From the NCBI RefSeq assembly GCF_016899955.1, contig NZ_JACJJL010000012.1, positions 51,918-115,917 on the forward strand: DNA of 64,000 nucleotides. The letters run 5' to 3'. The DNA is from Marseilla massiliensis (lineage in GTDB: Bacteria > Bacteroidota > Bacteroidia > Bacteroidales > Bacteroidaceae). How positions within the stretch are numbered: position 1 is the stretch's first letter; every line of letters starts with the position of its first letter. Under the pieces are notes generated by a model that was not told the origin of the DNA, made no database searches, and was given only the letters and a program-made list of their open reading frames with translations. Shown piece by piece: positions 8,352 to 17,020 of the stretch. A program made the position numbers and the translations under genes.

Positions 8352-8471
8352 ATGAACATGCATAAATTGATATTATCACTTCTGCTTGCGTTGCCGCTGT
8401 GCGCCATGGGGGCGCGTGGCGGCATCGCCCCGGCAGGCGATTTGGGTGATGAGGTAGTGGCCAAAGTGTAG
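8352..8471 (+). CDS. 39-codon ORF encoding an exported-type peptide
   Basis: An ATG at 8352 opens 39 codons ending in TAG at 8469-8471. It starts 12 bp after the stop of the preceding secreted-protein gene. The product has a textbook signal sequence (HKLILSLLLALPLCAMGARG), leaving a mature part of only about 20 residues rich in Gly, Ala, Asp and Val. It is either a real small secreted peptide or the surviving 5' end of a deleted secreted-protein gene; the 53-bp gap before the next gene does not decide. No family is recognised. Confidence 0.4.
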   Translation: MNMHKLILSLLLALPLCAMGARGGIAPAGDLGDEVVAKV

Positions 8472-8524
8472 GTGTTTAAAATGAGAGCCTTACGATAATG
8501 TTACAGATATTTTACTAAAATAAC

Positions 8525-10261
8525 ATGAAGAAATTATTATCGTTGTTTTATCTTACCGTTTCCTTGCTAATGTCTGTACAAGCAAAAGGCATCGTTGGCA
8601 AGTGGTATTGCACCAATGCATATCTTGACAGCTTGGGGCTGGCTTATTATTATGGTGATTTGGATGGATATTGCAAGTTTGATAATGACGGTATGTTCAC
8701 TGTTCGAATTAGCGGTGAGATGGTGTCTAGACGCTCAAGCGAGGCAAGTGCTGTTGGTGCGCTGAAAGCTCCAAAGTGGATGCGGTATAAATCGAAATAC
8801 CAGACTTTGTTGATAAAGGTGAAAGGAACTTACAGGTTTGATGGCAGTACAATAACAACTGTTGTTGACACTGCTGACGTTCATGTATATATTAATACAG
8901 GGCTGGAATATCCGGAAGATCCTGATGCGGGCGCAAGCAGGGCTGAGTTTTATTGGAAGAACACCGAGAGGAATCTGTTTGATAAAGCAGAGAGGCATGC
9001 TGCCATTCAGGCTCAAATGATAAGGCGTGAAAAGATGGGGCTATGGACATGGAACAATCTGCCTGTGACGTTAGGAAACGGTGTAATGCAGGTAGGAGAC
9101 TTAATGCGATTCACCAGAAAAAAGGAGAGGGGCTTTGGTATGGGTGAAGGCTCTGAAGTTGCCGGGCCACACCGTTACTCCACAAAAGAGGTATATGCTT
9201 CATCCCGCAGTGCACTGAAGATTCTAGATGATATTGGGAGTTCTGAAAAAGACAGAGCTTGGGCGGTGAAAATCCTAGAAAAGACAGTCGAAAAGGATTC
9301 GAGTGCATATTGGATGTTTCATCTTGGGGTGGCTTATGTCTTTGATAATTCAGTAAAACGTGATACAGCGAAGGCCGTAATGCTGTTGAGGAAAGCCGGG
9401 CAGACAGGATACGGCAAGGCATATAAAGTTCTTGGCGATATGTACAAGGACGGAAAAGGTGGCGTTTGTCAGGATGTCAGCAAAGCATATTATTATTACA
9501 GTCTAGGAGCGGATGTGCATGACAAGAACTGTATGTATTATAAGGGCTATATGCTGACTAAGGGTATTGGTTGCCGACAGAGCTACAGCGATGCCGTGCT
9601 TGCATTTTTGCCTGCCGCCAATTGGCCTGATGCAGAATCGCTATATATGCTCGGCGTGTTCCTACGTAACGGGTATGGCGTAGCAAAAGACTCATTGCTG
9701 GCAGTTAACAGCCTTCAGCGTGCTGCGCGCATGCATTGCCCTGAGGCTTCCGAGGAGTTGATGCGTCCGCACGAGGAGACGTACATGCACGATGTCTATG
9801 CCAATGCCCCCGGGTATTCTTACATCCCCGACAGCCTTCCCGACGTACGCCCTTCTGCAGTGGCCGTTGACTTGCCGGCCGGTGATTATCGGGGTTTCAT
9901 CGCCACCTACGACTGGAGCGGCAAGTACATCCTTGATGAGCGCCCGTTTGCAATGACGTTAAACGGCGTGACTGGCGGCGGACTTTCTGGAACGTTGACG
10001 GTAGGTGACGAGTCGGCCAAGTTCTGCGGTACACTTTCCGGGGGCCGCCTGGTGTTCACCGAAGGTGGGCTGACCATGCCCGACCGCTATGTCCGCGGCG
10101 GCAAGCAGTATTACTACTTTGGCGACATGGCGCTCGAAGCCTGTGGCGGCAAGGTGCGTGGCAGGCTGAGCCTCAAGTCCCGTAGCCGGAAAGAGCCCGG
10201 CAACCCCATGTATTTCGAGCTTGTCGGCAATGCCTCCGGGGCATCGGCCGGCACGGAGTGA
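8525..10261 (+). CDS. Secreted Sel1-repeat protein with C-terminal beta domain
   Basis: This 578-residue protein has a signal peptide (LLSLFYLTVSLLMSVQAKG). An N-terminal beta-type region (residues 22-120, GKWYCTNAYLD) precedes Sel1-like TPR repeats at about 250-410 (AVMLLRKAGQTGYGKAYKV, LQRAARMHCPEASEEL). A C-terminal all-beta domain (about 430-570) follows, with YDWSGKYILDERPF and GGGLSGTLTVGDES. Sel1 repeats mediate protein contacts; no enzyme motif is seen. From codon 396 on, the DNA is almost identical to a truncated second copy at 18863-19464. The 5' two-thirds are more AT-rich than the 3' third, consistent with gene conversion of the tail. The MG2/plug gene follows 62 bp downstream. 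Confidence 0.75.
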   Translation: MKKLLSLFYLTVSLLMSVQAKGIVGKWYCTNAYLDSLGLAYYYGDLDGYCKFDNDGMFTVRISGEMVSRRSSEASAVGALKAPKWMRYKSKYQTLLIKVKGTYRFDGSTITTVVDTADVHVYINTGLEYPEDPDAGASRAEFYWKNTERNLFDKAERHAAIQAQMIRREKMGLWTWNNLPVTLGNGVMQVGDLMRFTRKKERGFGMGEGSEVAGPHRYSTKEVYASSRSALKILDDIGSSEKDRAWAVKILEKTVEKDSSAYWMFHLGVAYVFDNSVKRDTAKAVMLLRKAGQTGYGKAYKVLGDMYKDGKGGVCQDVSKAYYYYSLGADVHDKNCMYYKGYMLTKGIGCRQSYSDAVLAFLPAANWPDAESLYMLGVFLRNGYGVAKDSLLAVNSLQRAARMHCPEASEELMRPHEETYMHDVYANAPGYSYIPDSLPDVRPSAVAVDLPAGDYRGFIATYDWSGKYILDERPFAMTLNGVTGGGLSGTLTVGDESAKFCGTLSGGRLVFTEGGLTMPDRYVRGGKQYYYFGDMALEACGGKVRGRLSLKSRSRKEPGNPMYFELVGNASGASAGTE

Positions 10262-10312
10262 TTGTCATTCACAAGCACCTGTATTATCTGTTGAATGTTC
10301 ATTGAACCGAAA
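9711..10312 (+). repeat. Long direct repeat, left copy (3' end of Sel1-repeat gene)
   Basis: It matches 18863-19464 without gaps at a constant offset of 9,152 bp, with roughly a dozen mismatches by eye. The match covers the last third of the Sel1-repeat gene and about 50 bp of 3' non-coding sequence. It starts abruptly at GCCTTCAGCGTGCTGCG; upstream of that point the two copies are related in protein but diverged in DNA. Confidence 0.9.
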
Positions 10313-10323
10313 ATAAAAATGCG

Positions 10324-13014
10324 ATGAGTAGAGTTTACATTAAGGTTCTGGCCGTAGCCTTGTTTCTTGCAGCGGCGTCCGCAGGCCGTGCGAGTGGCGG
10401 TGGCGCAGGCTTGGCCGACAGCCTGCGCGGGCGTGTCGGCAACATCGGTGTGTTCAACCGCCTTTTCCCGCAGGAGAAGGCCTACCTTCACTTCGACAAC
10501 ACGGGCTACTTCCGCGGCGAGACGATGTGGTTCAGTGCCTACGTGGTGCGCACCGACCGCGGGCTCCTGTCGGACATGAGCCGTGTGCTCTACGTAGAGC
10601 TGCTCGACCCTACGGGCGAAGTGATAGAGACGCGCAAGGTGAGGCTTGACGGCGGGCGCGGGTCGGGTTCGATAAAGCTCGACAGGCTTCTGACGAGCGG
10701 CTTCTACGAGGTGCGTGCCTACACCCGCTACATGCTCAACTGGGATTCCGGGTGGGCCTTCTCGCGCGTCCTGCCAGTGTTCGACGCGCCCAAGGAGCCC
10801 GGCGACTACGGCCACCCGTCGATAGCCGTGCCCGACCACCGCAAGCGTCTTCCGAGCGTCAGGCAGGAGGACAGCGTTGGGCGCAGCGCTCTCAATGTCG
10901 ACTTCTATCCCGAGGGCGGCCGGCTGGTGGCCGGGCTTGGGTCGCGCGTGGCCTTTGCCGTGACCGATGGCTCGGGCCGTCCGATTGACGCCGTTGGCAC
11001 CCTCGTGCTTCCCGGCGGTCGCCATGTGTCGGTTCATACACTGCGCGAGGGCCGCGGCGTGTTCGACTACACGCCCTCCGCAGAGCCCGCCACGCTGCTC
11101 TTGACAGACGGTAAGGGCGCCCGCCACCGCTTCACGCTCCCCGCGGCCGATGCCGAAGGTTGCGTCATGTCGGTGGATGCCGTCGACAGCGACTACGTCT
11201 ACGTGGACATCCGTCGCACGAGTGGCTTTGCCGTTCCGCTGGCCCTTGTTCTTGTCAACGGCGGCAACGTTGAGGGCAACGACATCATCGGCGGCGGAGA
11301 GCAGGCGGCCCGCCGCCGCTTCCCCAAGGCCGACATGTCGCCTGGCGTGAGCCAGCTGGCGCTTCTGCGCCCCGACGGTCGCATCGTGGCCGAGCGCATG
11401 GTGTTCGTCCATCCCCGCGGCGGTGTCGACACGGTGTCGGTGAATGCCGTTGGCGCTCTCTCTCCCTGCGGCAAGCTGAGGCTTGAGGCGCGCACTGTTC
11501 CCGGGACGACGTTCTCGGTGTCGGTGCGCGACGCAGCCGGCGATGTCAACGGCAGCGCGGGCGACGCGGCCACCTGGCTTCTGCTCACGTCAGACCTTCG
11601 CGGCTACATCCACCGCCCGGAATACTATCTCGAGTCCGACGACGAGGCCCACCGCCGCGCCGCCGACCTCCTGATGATGGTCCAGGGTTGGCGCCGCTAC
11701 GACATCAGTCAGATGGACGGCACAGCCCGCTTCGAGAGGCGCCACCCCATAGAGGACGGCCTTTATCTCTACGGTGGCCTTCACCGCGTGAAGCGTAAGG
11801 ACCCCCTTGGCGGGGTGCGGCTCACGGCCACTCTCTACAAACGCGACGGCAGCAACATGGGAGGCGTCGCCGTGACCGACAGCGCGGGGCGTTATGCCTT
11901 CAGGCTTCCCGACTGCGAGGGTGAGTGGGCCATGCTCCTCAACACGGCCACATCCAAAGGCAAGCCGCGCGACTACCGCGTGGCCATCGACCGCAACTTC
12001 TCGCCGGCAGCGCGTGCCCTTTCGCCGCAGGAGATGGATCGGCATGAGCATGTCGGGCGGCGGCCAAACGTACAGGCAGTGCGTGACTTTAGGATACTGG
12101 CGGGCGGACTGTCGATTGACGAGCGGGTGCACACGCTGAAGGAGGTGAAGGTGAAAGGTCGCCGCCCGTTTGACAACGCCCGCCCAGCGTGGGAGAATCA
12201 GCAGCGTGGCGCATTCAAGTCTTACCTGCGCTATGACTGCGACAAGGCGGCCGACGAGATATACGACCGCGGCGAGGAAACACCCGAGTTCATGGCGTGG
12301 CTGGCAGGCAAGAACAGTTTCTTCAGCGGTTCAACAGACTATATGGATGGTTTGAAACCAGAGTTGGAAGCAGATTTCGACGAGCAAAACAAGATAGGCG
12401 TGTCTCTTGTCACCAATGCGAAAGTGTATGTCTCTGCTGAACAAGAGCGTGGCAGTTACGATGAAAGGGCCATAGGCCATGTGCTCAACCTCCAGAACAT
12501 AGGCCTGTCTTACAAGAATCGCCCTGTAGTATGGATACTCAACAACAACTTTTACTGCATATCGAGCGCCCCGGCGTCAATATCCTTGCGCGACATAAGG
12601 CACATATTCTATTGCTCTTCGGAGATGATGCCCTATTACCTTGACGAGGCCATGTCGGTGTTCATCTCTGAGGACGATGATATATGGAAGCACTATGTCC
12701 GCGTTTCCGGCCTTGAGGGCTACAGCCCGGTGACGGTATTCGTGTATTCCCACCATGTGTTTCCGCAAGGGGCTACCGGCCTGAGGCGCACGTTTTATGA
12801 AGGCTACAGCCGTGTTGAAACGTTCAGCATGCCCGACTACAGCGTTATGCCGAAGGAGGCCGACCACCGCCGCACGCTCTACTGGAACCCCGATGTGAAG
12901 GCCGACAGCCGCGGGCGTGCCACCATAGAGCTGTACAACAACTCGTCGTGCCGTAGCATAGTAGTGTCGGCGGAGGGCATGACGCCCGACGGGCGTGCCG
13001 TGGTGTACAAATGA
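10324..13014 (+). CDS. MG2/macroglobulin-like exported protein with plug-like C-terminus (paralogue A)
   Basis: This 896-residue protein has a signal peptide (VLAVALFLAAASAGRAS). An MG2-like beta domain begins near residue 44 (PQEKAYLHFDNTGYFRGET), and a second beta module near 190 (LNVDFYPEGGRLVAG). The family signature WLLLTSDLRGYI...MMVQGWRRYDI spans about 410-462. A region like a TonB-receptor plug begins near 601 (LKEVKVKGRRPF) and includes YKNRPVVWILNN near 729. No thioester CxEQ motif and no beta-barrel are visible, so it is neither a full macroglobulin nor a receptor. Such proteins are common in Bacteroidetes, with unknown function. GC-rich coding DNA contrasts with the AT-rich first part of the preceding gene. 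Segments are near-identical to paralogue B at 13135. Confidence 0.72.
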   Translation: MSRVYIKVLAVALFLAAASAGRASGGGAGLADSLRGRVGNIGVFNRLFPQEKAYLHFDNTGYFRGETMWFSAYVVRTDRGLLSDMSRVLYVELLDPTGEVIETRKVRLDGGRGSGSIKLDRLLTSGFYEVRAYTRYMLNWDSGWAFSRVLPVFDAPKEPGDYGHPSIAVPDHRKRLPSVRQEDSVGRSALNVDFYPEGGRLVAGLGSRVAFAVTDGSGRPIDAVGTLVLPGGRHVSVHTLREGRGVFDYTPSAEPATLLLTDGKGARHRFTLPAADAEGCVMSVDAVDSDYVYVDIRRTSGFAVPLALVLVNGGNVEGNDIIGGGEQAARRRFPKADMSPGVSQLALLRPDGRIVAERMVFVHPRGGVDTVSVNAVGALSPCGKLRLEARTVPGTTFSVSVRDAAGDVNGSAGDAATWLLLTSDLRGYIHRPEYYLESDDEAHRRAADLLMMVQGWRRYDISQMDGTARFERRHPIEDGLYLYGGLHRVKRKDPLGGVRLTATLYKRDGSNMGGVAVTDSAGRYAFRLPDCEGEWAMLLNTATSKGKPRDYRVAIDRNFSPAARALSPQEMDRHEHVGRRPNVQAVRDFRILAGGLSIDERVHTLKEVKVKGRRPFDNARPAWENQQRGAFKSYLRYDCDKAADEIYDRGEETPEFMAWLAGKNSFFSGSTDYMDGLKPELEADFDEQNKIGVSLVTNAKVYVSAEQERGSYDERAIGHVLNLQNIGLSYKNRPVVWILNNNFYCISSAPASISLRDIRHIFYCSSEMMPYYLDEAMSVFISEDDDIWKHYVRVSGLEGYSPVTVFVYSHHVFPQGATGLRRTFYEGYSRVETFSMPDYSVMPKEADHRRTLYWNPDVKADSRGRATIELYNNSSCRSIVVSAEGMTPDGRAVVYK

Positions 13015-13134
13015 GTTTGCGATTATGTCGAGATAAAGATGCTGCATAAGCTCTGAAACCTTCTCGCTGAAGGCAATAAGGCTTGCGTTTGATAGTTTTA
13101 GTATTAATTGTGTTGATGCCCAAATGTTTTGTGT
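13015..13134. other. Gap with relic of the ligase-gene start
   Basis: The first 20 bp after the stop repeat exactly the sequence after paralogue B (GTTTGCGATT ATGTCGAGAT), where it leads into the O-antigen-ligase-like gene. Here the ATG at 13025 reads Met-Ser-Arg and then TAA at 13034-13036. The remaining bases show no gene or clear promoter. Confidence 0.7.
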
Positions 13135-16100
13135 ATGAAGAAGCGAGTTGTTGTTTGTATAGTTTCCTGCCTGTCGTGTATTTTGCTAAATGCGCAGGTG
13201 GTACGTACATGTGAGTCTCGTGTGGTTGACGCCAATACCGGCGAGTCTTTGCCCATGGCCGCCGTGCGCTCCTCTGGCGGAGCGTCGACAGTTGCAAATG
13301 CCGACGGCTATTTCAAGCTGTCGGCACAATCTGCAGACAGTCTGACAGTGTCGTATGTCGGATATCGTTCTCAGACATTGCCGGTGGTCGGATTGAGTGA
13401 TGTTGTGCGGCTTGTTCCCGGCAACGTGGTGATTGGGAATGTTGACGTGAGCCCGTTGGGCAAAAAGATGGATGGCATGGTTAAGGCGGCTGTGGAGCGC
13501 ATGGAGGCCAACGCCGATGCGGCAAGCAACTTCTTTTACAGGCAGACGACGCGGGTGGATGGCAACATGACGAGCATGGTTGAGGCTTTCTTCAACGCCA
13601 AGTCTGCCTTCGCCGTGCGTGACTTGATGCTTATAACTGGCCGCTACTCAGACGATGAGGTGAATGGTAGCGTAAGGGGGCATTCGGCTAACCTGCTGGC
13701 CTTGTCGGAGCTTTGCATGGTGAGCAACGCCAACCGGCTTGACCTTACGGGCTTCGTCAGTCCTTTGCATTGGAACTACGCCAGGTTCTACGATTTGAGC
13801 TACAACATAATAGAGGAGGGTGGGCGCACTGTTTATGCCGTGCGCTTCACGCCAAAGGATGAATACAGCAAGTTGATGGCGTTTGATGGAACAGTTTACA
13901 TGTCGCCCAGCAACAACGAGCTGTTGAGAGTTGATGGCCGGGTGCATAACGTAACGATATTGAGCAACTTCGGTGAAAGGTACGGCAAGGAAGTGAAGGC
14001 TGATGTGTGTATTTATGTTGATTATGACAGCTCGCCTGGCTTCAGCAACGTGAGGACGCTCAGGGTAGAGGCAGAATACAACAACAATGGCGCGACAGTG
14101 AACTTCTCTTCACTAATGTATAACGTGGGAAAAATGGCATTGGCCGGCGAGAAGAAAGCCCACCCGGCCACAGACCTGCGACGGCAGATAGACAGGATAG
14201 GCTATGACGCCGCCTTTTGGAAACGGACAGAGATAGTGAAGCGTACAAAGGCAGAGGAGTGGTTGGCGCTCCTGAAGAACACGGAGTCCGTAGGGCTGGG
14301 TGACGTGGCTGTTGATATGGGCCCGTCGGCAGTGTGCCGACTGAAGGGCTTCGTCAATGACATTGAGGCCTTCAACAGATTGTTCCCGCAGGAGAAAGTC
14401 TACCTGCACTTTGACAACACGGCATATTTCCGTGGCGAGACATTGTGGTTCAGCGCATATGTGGTGCGATGTGACAGGCAGAGGCTCACGGACATGAGCC
14501 GGGTGCTCTATGTTGAGCTGCTCGACCCTACGGGCGAAGTGATAGAGACGCGCAAGGTGAGGCTTGACGGCGGGCGCGGCTCCGGGTCGATAAAGCTCGA
14601 CAATCTGCTCACTAGCGGCTTCTACGAGGTACGTGCATACACCCGCTACATGCTCAACTGGGATGCTGCATGGATGTTCTCGCGTGTGCTCCCAGTGTTT
14701 GACGCCCCACAAAAAGCGGGCGACTATGGGCATCCGTCTATCGATGAGGCAAGCCACCGCAAGCGCCTGCCAAGCGTCAGGCAGGAAGATAGTGTGGAGC
14801 GCATGTCGCTTAATGTCGACTTCTATCCTGAGAGCGGACGTCTTGTGGCCGGGTTGCCAACTCGTGTGGCCTTCGCCGTTACAGACAGAGACGGGCGGCC
14901 TATGGACACTGAAGGGGAGTTGTTGCTCGCCGACGGTAAGGTTGTTGCCGTGAATACATTGCGTGAGGGGCGGGGCGTGTTCGACTATACCCCGTCACAA
15001 GAACCTGCGACGCTAATATTGTCAGGCAAGGACGGTAGGAGGCGTGAGTTTGTGCTACCAGAAGCGAGCAAAGATGGCTGTGTGATGTCGGTTGACGCTA
15101 CGGACGGTGATTATATTAATGTGGTGGTCAGGCGAAGCGATGGCTTTGCCGGGCCTTTGGCACTTGTGCTGGTCAGCGGCGGCAATGTTGATGCCACAGA
15201 CATTATCGCCCCAACGGAGCGCACGGCCCGCCGCCGATTCTCTAAGGCCGACATGGCACCGGGCGTTAGCCAACTGGCAGTAATTTCGGAGGATGGGCAT
15301 GTCGTGGCCGAGCGCATGGCATTCGTTTATCCACGGCAGGGCCTGGATAGCATATACATGAAGGCGGAAGGTGCGCTGTCGCCTTTCGGCAAGTTGACAA
15401 TCGACATGATGACGCAGCCCGGGGCGACGTTCTCGGTGTCGGTGCGCGACGCGGCCGGCGATGTCAACGGCAGCGCGGGCGACGCGGCCACCTGGCTTCT
15501 GCTCACGTCAGACCTTCGCGGCTACATCCACCGCCCGGAATACTATCTCGAGTCCGACGACGAGGCCCACCGCCGCGCCGCCGACCTCCTGATGATGGTC
15601 CAGGGTTGGCGCCGCTACGACATCAGTCAGATGGACGGCACGGCCCGTTTCGAGAGGCGCCACCCCATAGAGGACGGACTCTATCTCAGCGGCAGGTTGT
15701 ATCATTCGAAAACGCATGGCGGCGTGAACGGGGCGGAGCTTACGGCAACGCTCTATAACCGGGCAGGTGACTCTATGGATGGTACTGCCAGGACAGACTC
15801 GGCCGGAGACTACGTGTTCAGGCTTCCCGACTGCGACGGCGAGTGGACCCTGTTGATGAACGCGAAATATAATGGCGAGTCATCCGGGTGTCGTATAGGC
15901 ATAGACCGGAATTTCTCGCCGTCGGCCCGATTGTTGTCACCGTTGGAGACTATGCGCTCTGAGGCATATTCGCTGGGGCTGTTGACGTCCATTCCAGGCT
16001 TTATGGACTCCTCGCTGGTAAGCCTGCCAATGGATGAGCGCACGCACATATTGAGGACTGTGGAGGTGGAAGGCAAACGGTTGTTTGAGGATGCCCGTGC

Positions 16101-17010
16101 CGCTTGGGAGAATGAGCAGCGAGGTGCATTCTGGTCTAACATCAGGTATGACTGTGGCAAGGCAGCCGACGAAATCTATGACCGAGGTGGAGAGATGCCC
16201 ACGGTATTTGAGTGGCTGGCCGGAAAAAACAGTTTCTTTGCTGGGTCGGTCAGTGATATGGAGGGTATCACAACAGATGTCCCTGACTCATTGGAAAACG
16301 ACCACGACCGTCGGGTGCGTGAAAAAAGTAAGAACTGGATCCCGTCTTCTTTGCTCCTTGACAATATCTCCGACCGCAGGCCCGGCGACGCAATATATTT
16401 TCAGGGAGATCGGTTTATAAAGGGGCCCAAGTACGTGGAACTGTTCTATAAGGAGAGAGACCTTGGGCATCAGCTTTTTGCGCAGACAAGTGGGCTGTCA
16501 TATAAGAACAGGCCTGTGGTATGGATACTCAACAACGCGTTTTATACGGTGACGCAAACGTCAAAGTCTCTTGTCTATGAGGATTTCGACGTGGAGAATA
16601 TTAATAGTCTTAACCACGAGATAATGCCTCAGTCACTTGAAGACTTCAAGTCTGTGTATATATCAGAAGATGACAATGTATGGAGGAAATACATCACGAT
16701 ACGTGACTTTGGCCGTCATTCGCCAGTGACGGTCTTTCTGTACAGCCGACATACGTTTCCAGTTAAGCACAAGGGGCAGCGTTGCACGTATTTTGAAGGC
16801 TACAGCCGTGTTGAAACGTTCAGCATGCCCGACTACAGCGTTATGCCGAAGGAGGCCGACCACCGCCGCACGCTCTACTGGAACCCCGATGTGAAGGCCG
16901 ACAGCAGCGGGCGTGCCACCATAGAGTTGTACAACAACTCGTCGTGCCGTAGCATAGTAGTGTCGGCGGAGGGCATGACGCCCGACGGGCGTGCCGTGGT
17001 GTACAAATGA
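13135..17010 (+). CDS. MG2/macroglobulin-like exported protein with N-terminal CarboxypepD_reg domain (paralogue B)
   Basis: This 1291-residue protein starts at ATG 13135 (a TTG two codons earlier is in frame but unlikely). It has a signal peptide (VVVCIVSCLSCILLNAQ) and a carboxypeptidase-regulatory-like Ig domain (residues 22-95: VVDANTGESLPMAAV, LTVSYVGYRSQTLPV). A mixed domain of unknown family (about 105-340) follows. From about 410 to the end it repeats the whole layout of paralogue A (PQEKVYLHFDNTAYFRGET, LLLTSDLRGYIHRPEYY, YKNRPVVWILNN). The extra 400 residues may add a binding or anchoring role. It is followed 10 bp later by the ligase-like gene, so they are probably cotranscribed. 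No catalytic motif is recognised. Confidence 0.75.
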   Translation: MKKRVVVCIVSCLSCILLNAQVVRTCESRVVDANTGESLPMAAVRSSGGASTVANADGYFKLSAQSADSLTVSYVGYRSQTLPVVGLSDVVRLVPGNVVIGNVDVSPLGKKMDGMVKAAVERMEANADAASNFFYRQTTRVDGNMTSMVEAFFNAKSAFAVRDLMLITGRYSDDEVNGSVRGHSANLLALSELCMVSNANRLDLTGFVSPLHWNYARFYDLSYNIIEEGGRTVYAVRFTPKDEYSKLMAFDGTVYMSPSNNELLRVDGRVHNVTILSNFGERYGKEVKADVCIYVDYDSSPGFSNVRTLRVEAEYNNNGATVNFSSLMYNVGKMALAGEKKAHPATDLRRQIDRIGYDAAFWKRTEIVKRTKAEEWLALLKNTESVGLGDVAVDMGPSAVCRLKGFVNDIEAFNRLFPQEKVYLHFDNTAYFRGETLWFSAYVVRCDRQRLTDMSRVLYVELLDPTGEVIETRKVRLDGGRGSGSIKLDNLLTSGFYEVRAYTRYMLNWDAAWMFSRVLPVFDAPQKAGDYGHPSIDEASHRKRLPSVRQEDSVERMSLNVDFYPESGRLVAGLPTRVAFAVTDRDGRPMDTEGELLLADGKVVAVNTLREGRGVFDYTPSQEPATLILSGKDGRRREFVLPEASKDGCVMSVDATDGDYINVVVRRSDGFAGPLALVLVSGGNVDATDIIAPTERTARRRFSKADMAPGVSQLAVISEDGHVVAERMAFVYPRQGLDSIYMKAEGALSPFGKLTIDMMTQPGATFSVSVRDAAGDVNGSAGDAATWLLLTSDLRGYIHRPEYYLESDDEAHRRAADLLMMVQGWRRYDISQMDGTARFERRHPIEDGLYLSGRLYHSKTHGGVNGAELTATLYNRAGDSMDGTARTDSAGDYVFRLPDCDGEWTLLMNAKYNGESSGCRIGIDRNFSPSARLLSPLETMRSEAYSLGLLTSIPGFMDSSLVSLPMDERTHILRTVEVEGKRLFEDARAAWENEQRGAFWSNIRYDCGKAADEIYDRGGEMPTVFEWLAGKNSFFAGSVSDMEGITTDVPDSLENDHDRRVREKSKNWIPSSLLLDNISDRRPGDAIYFQGDRFIKGPKYVELFYKERDLGHQLFAQTSGLSYKNRPVVWILNNAFYTVTQTSKSLVYEDFDVENINSLNHEIMPQSLEDFKSVYISEDDNVWRKYITIRDFGRHSPVTVFLYSRHTFPVKHKGQRCTYFEGYSRVETFSMPDYSVMPKEADHRRTLYWNPDVKADSSGRATIELYNNSSCRSIVVSAEGMTPDGRAVVYK

Positions 17011-17020
17011 GTTTGCGATT

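Noticed and set aside
10114..11412. 432-codon minus-strand frame across the Sel1 and MG2 genes
   Set aside because: It is antisense to two well-supported coding genes, His/Val/Ala-rich, and lacks any domain feature.
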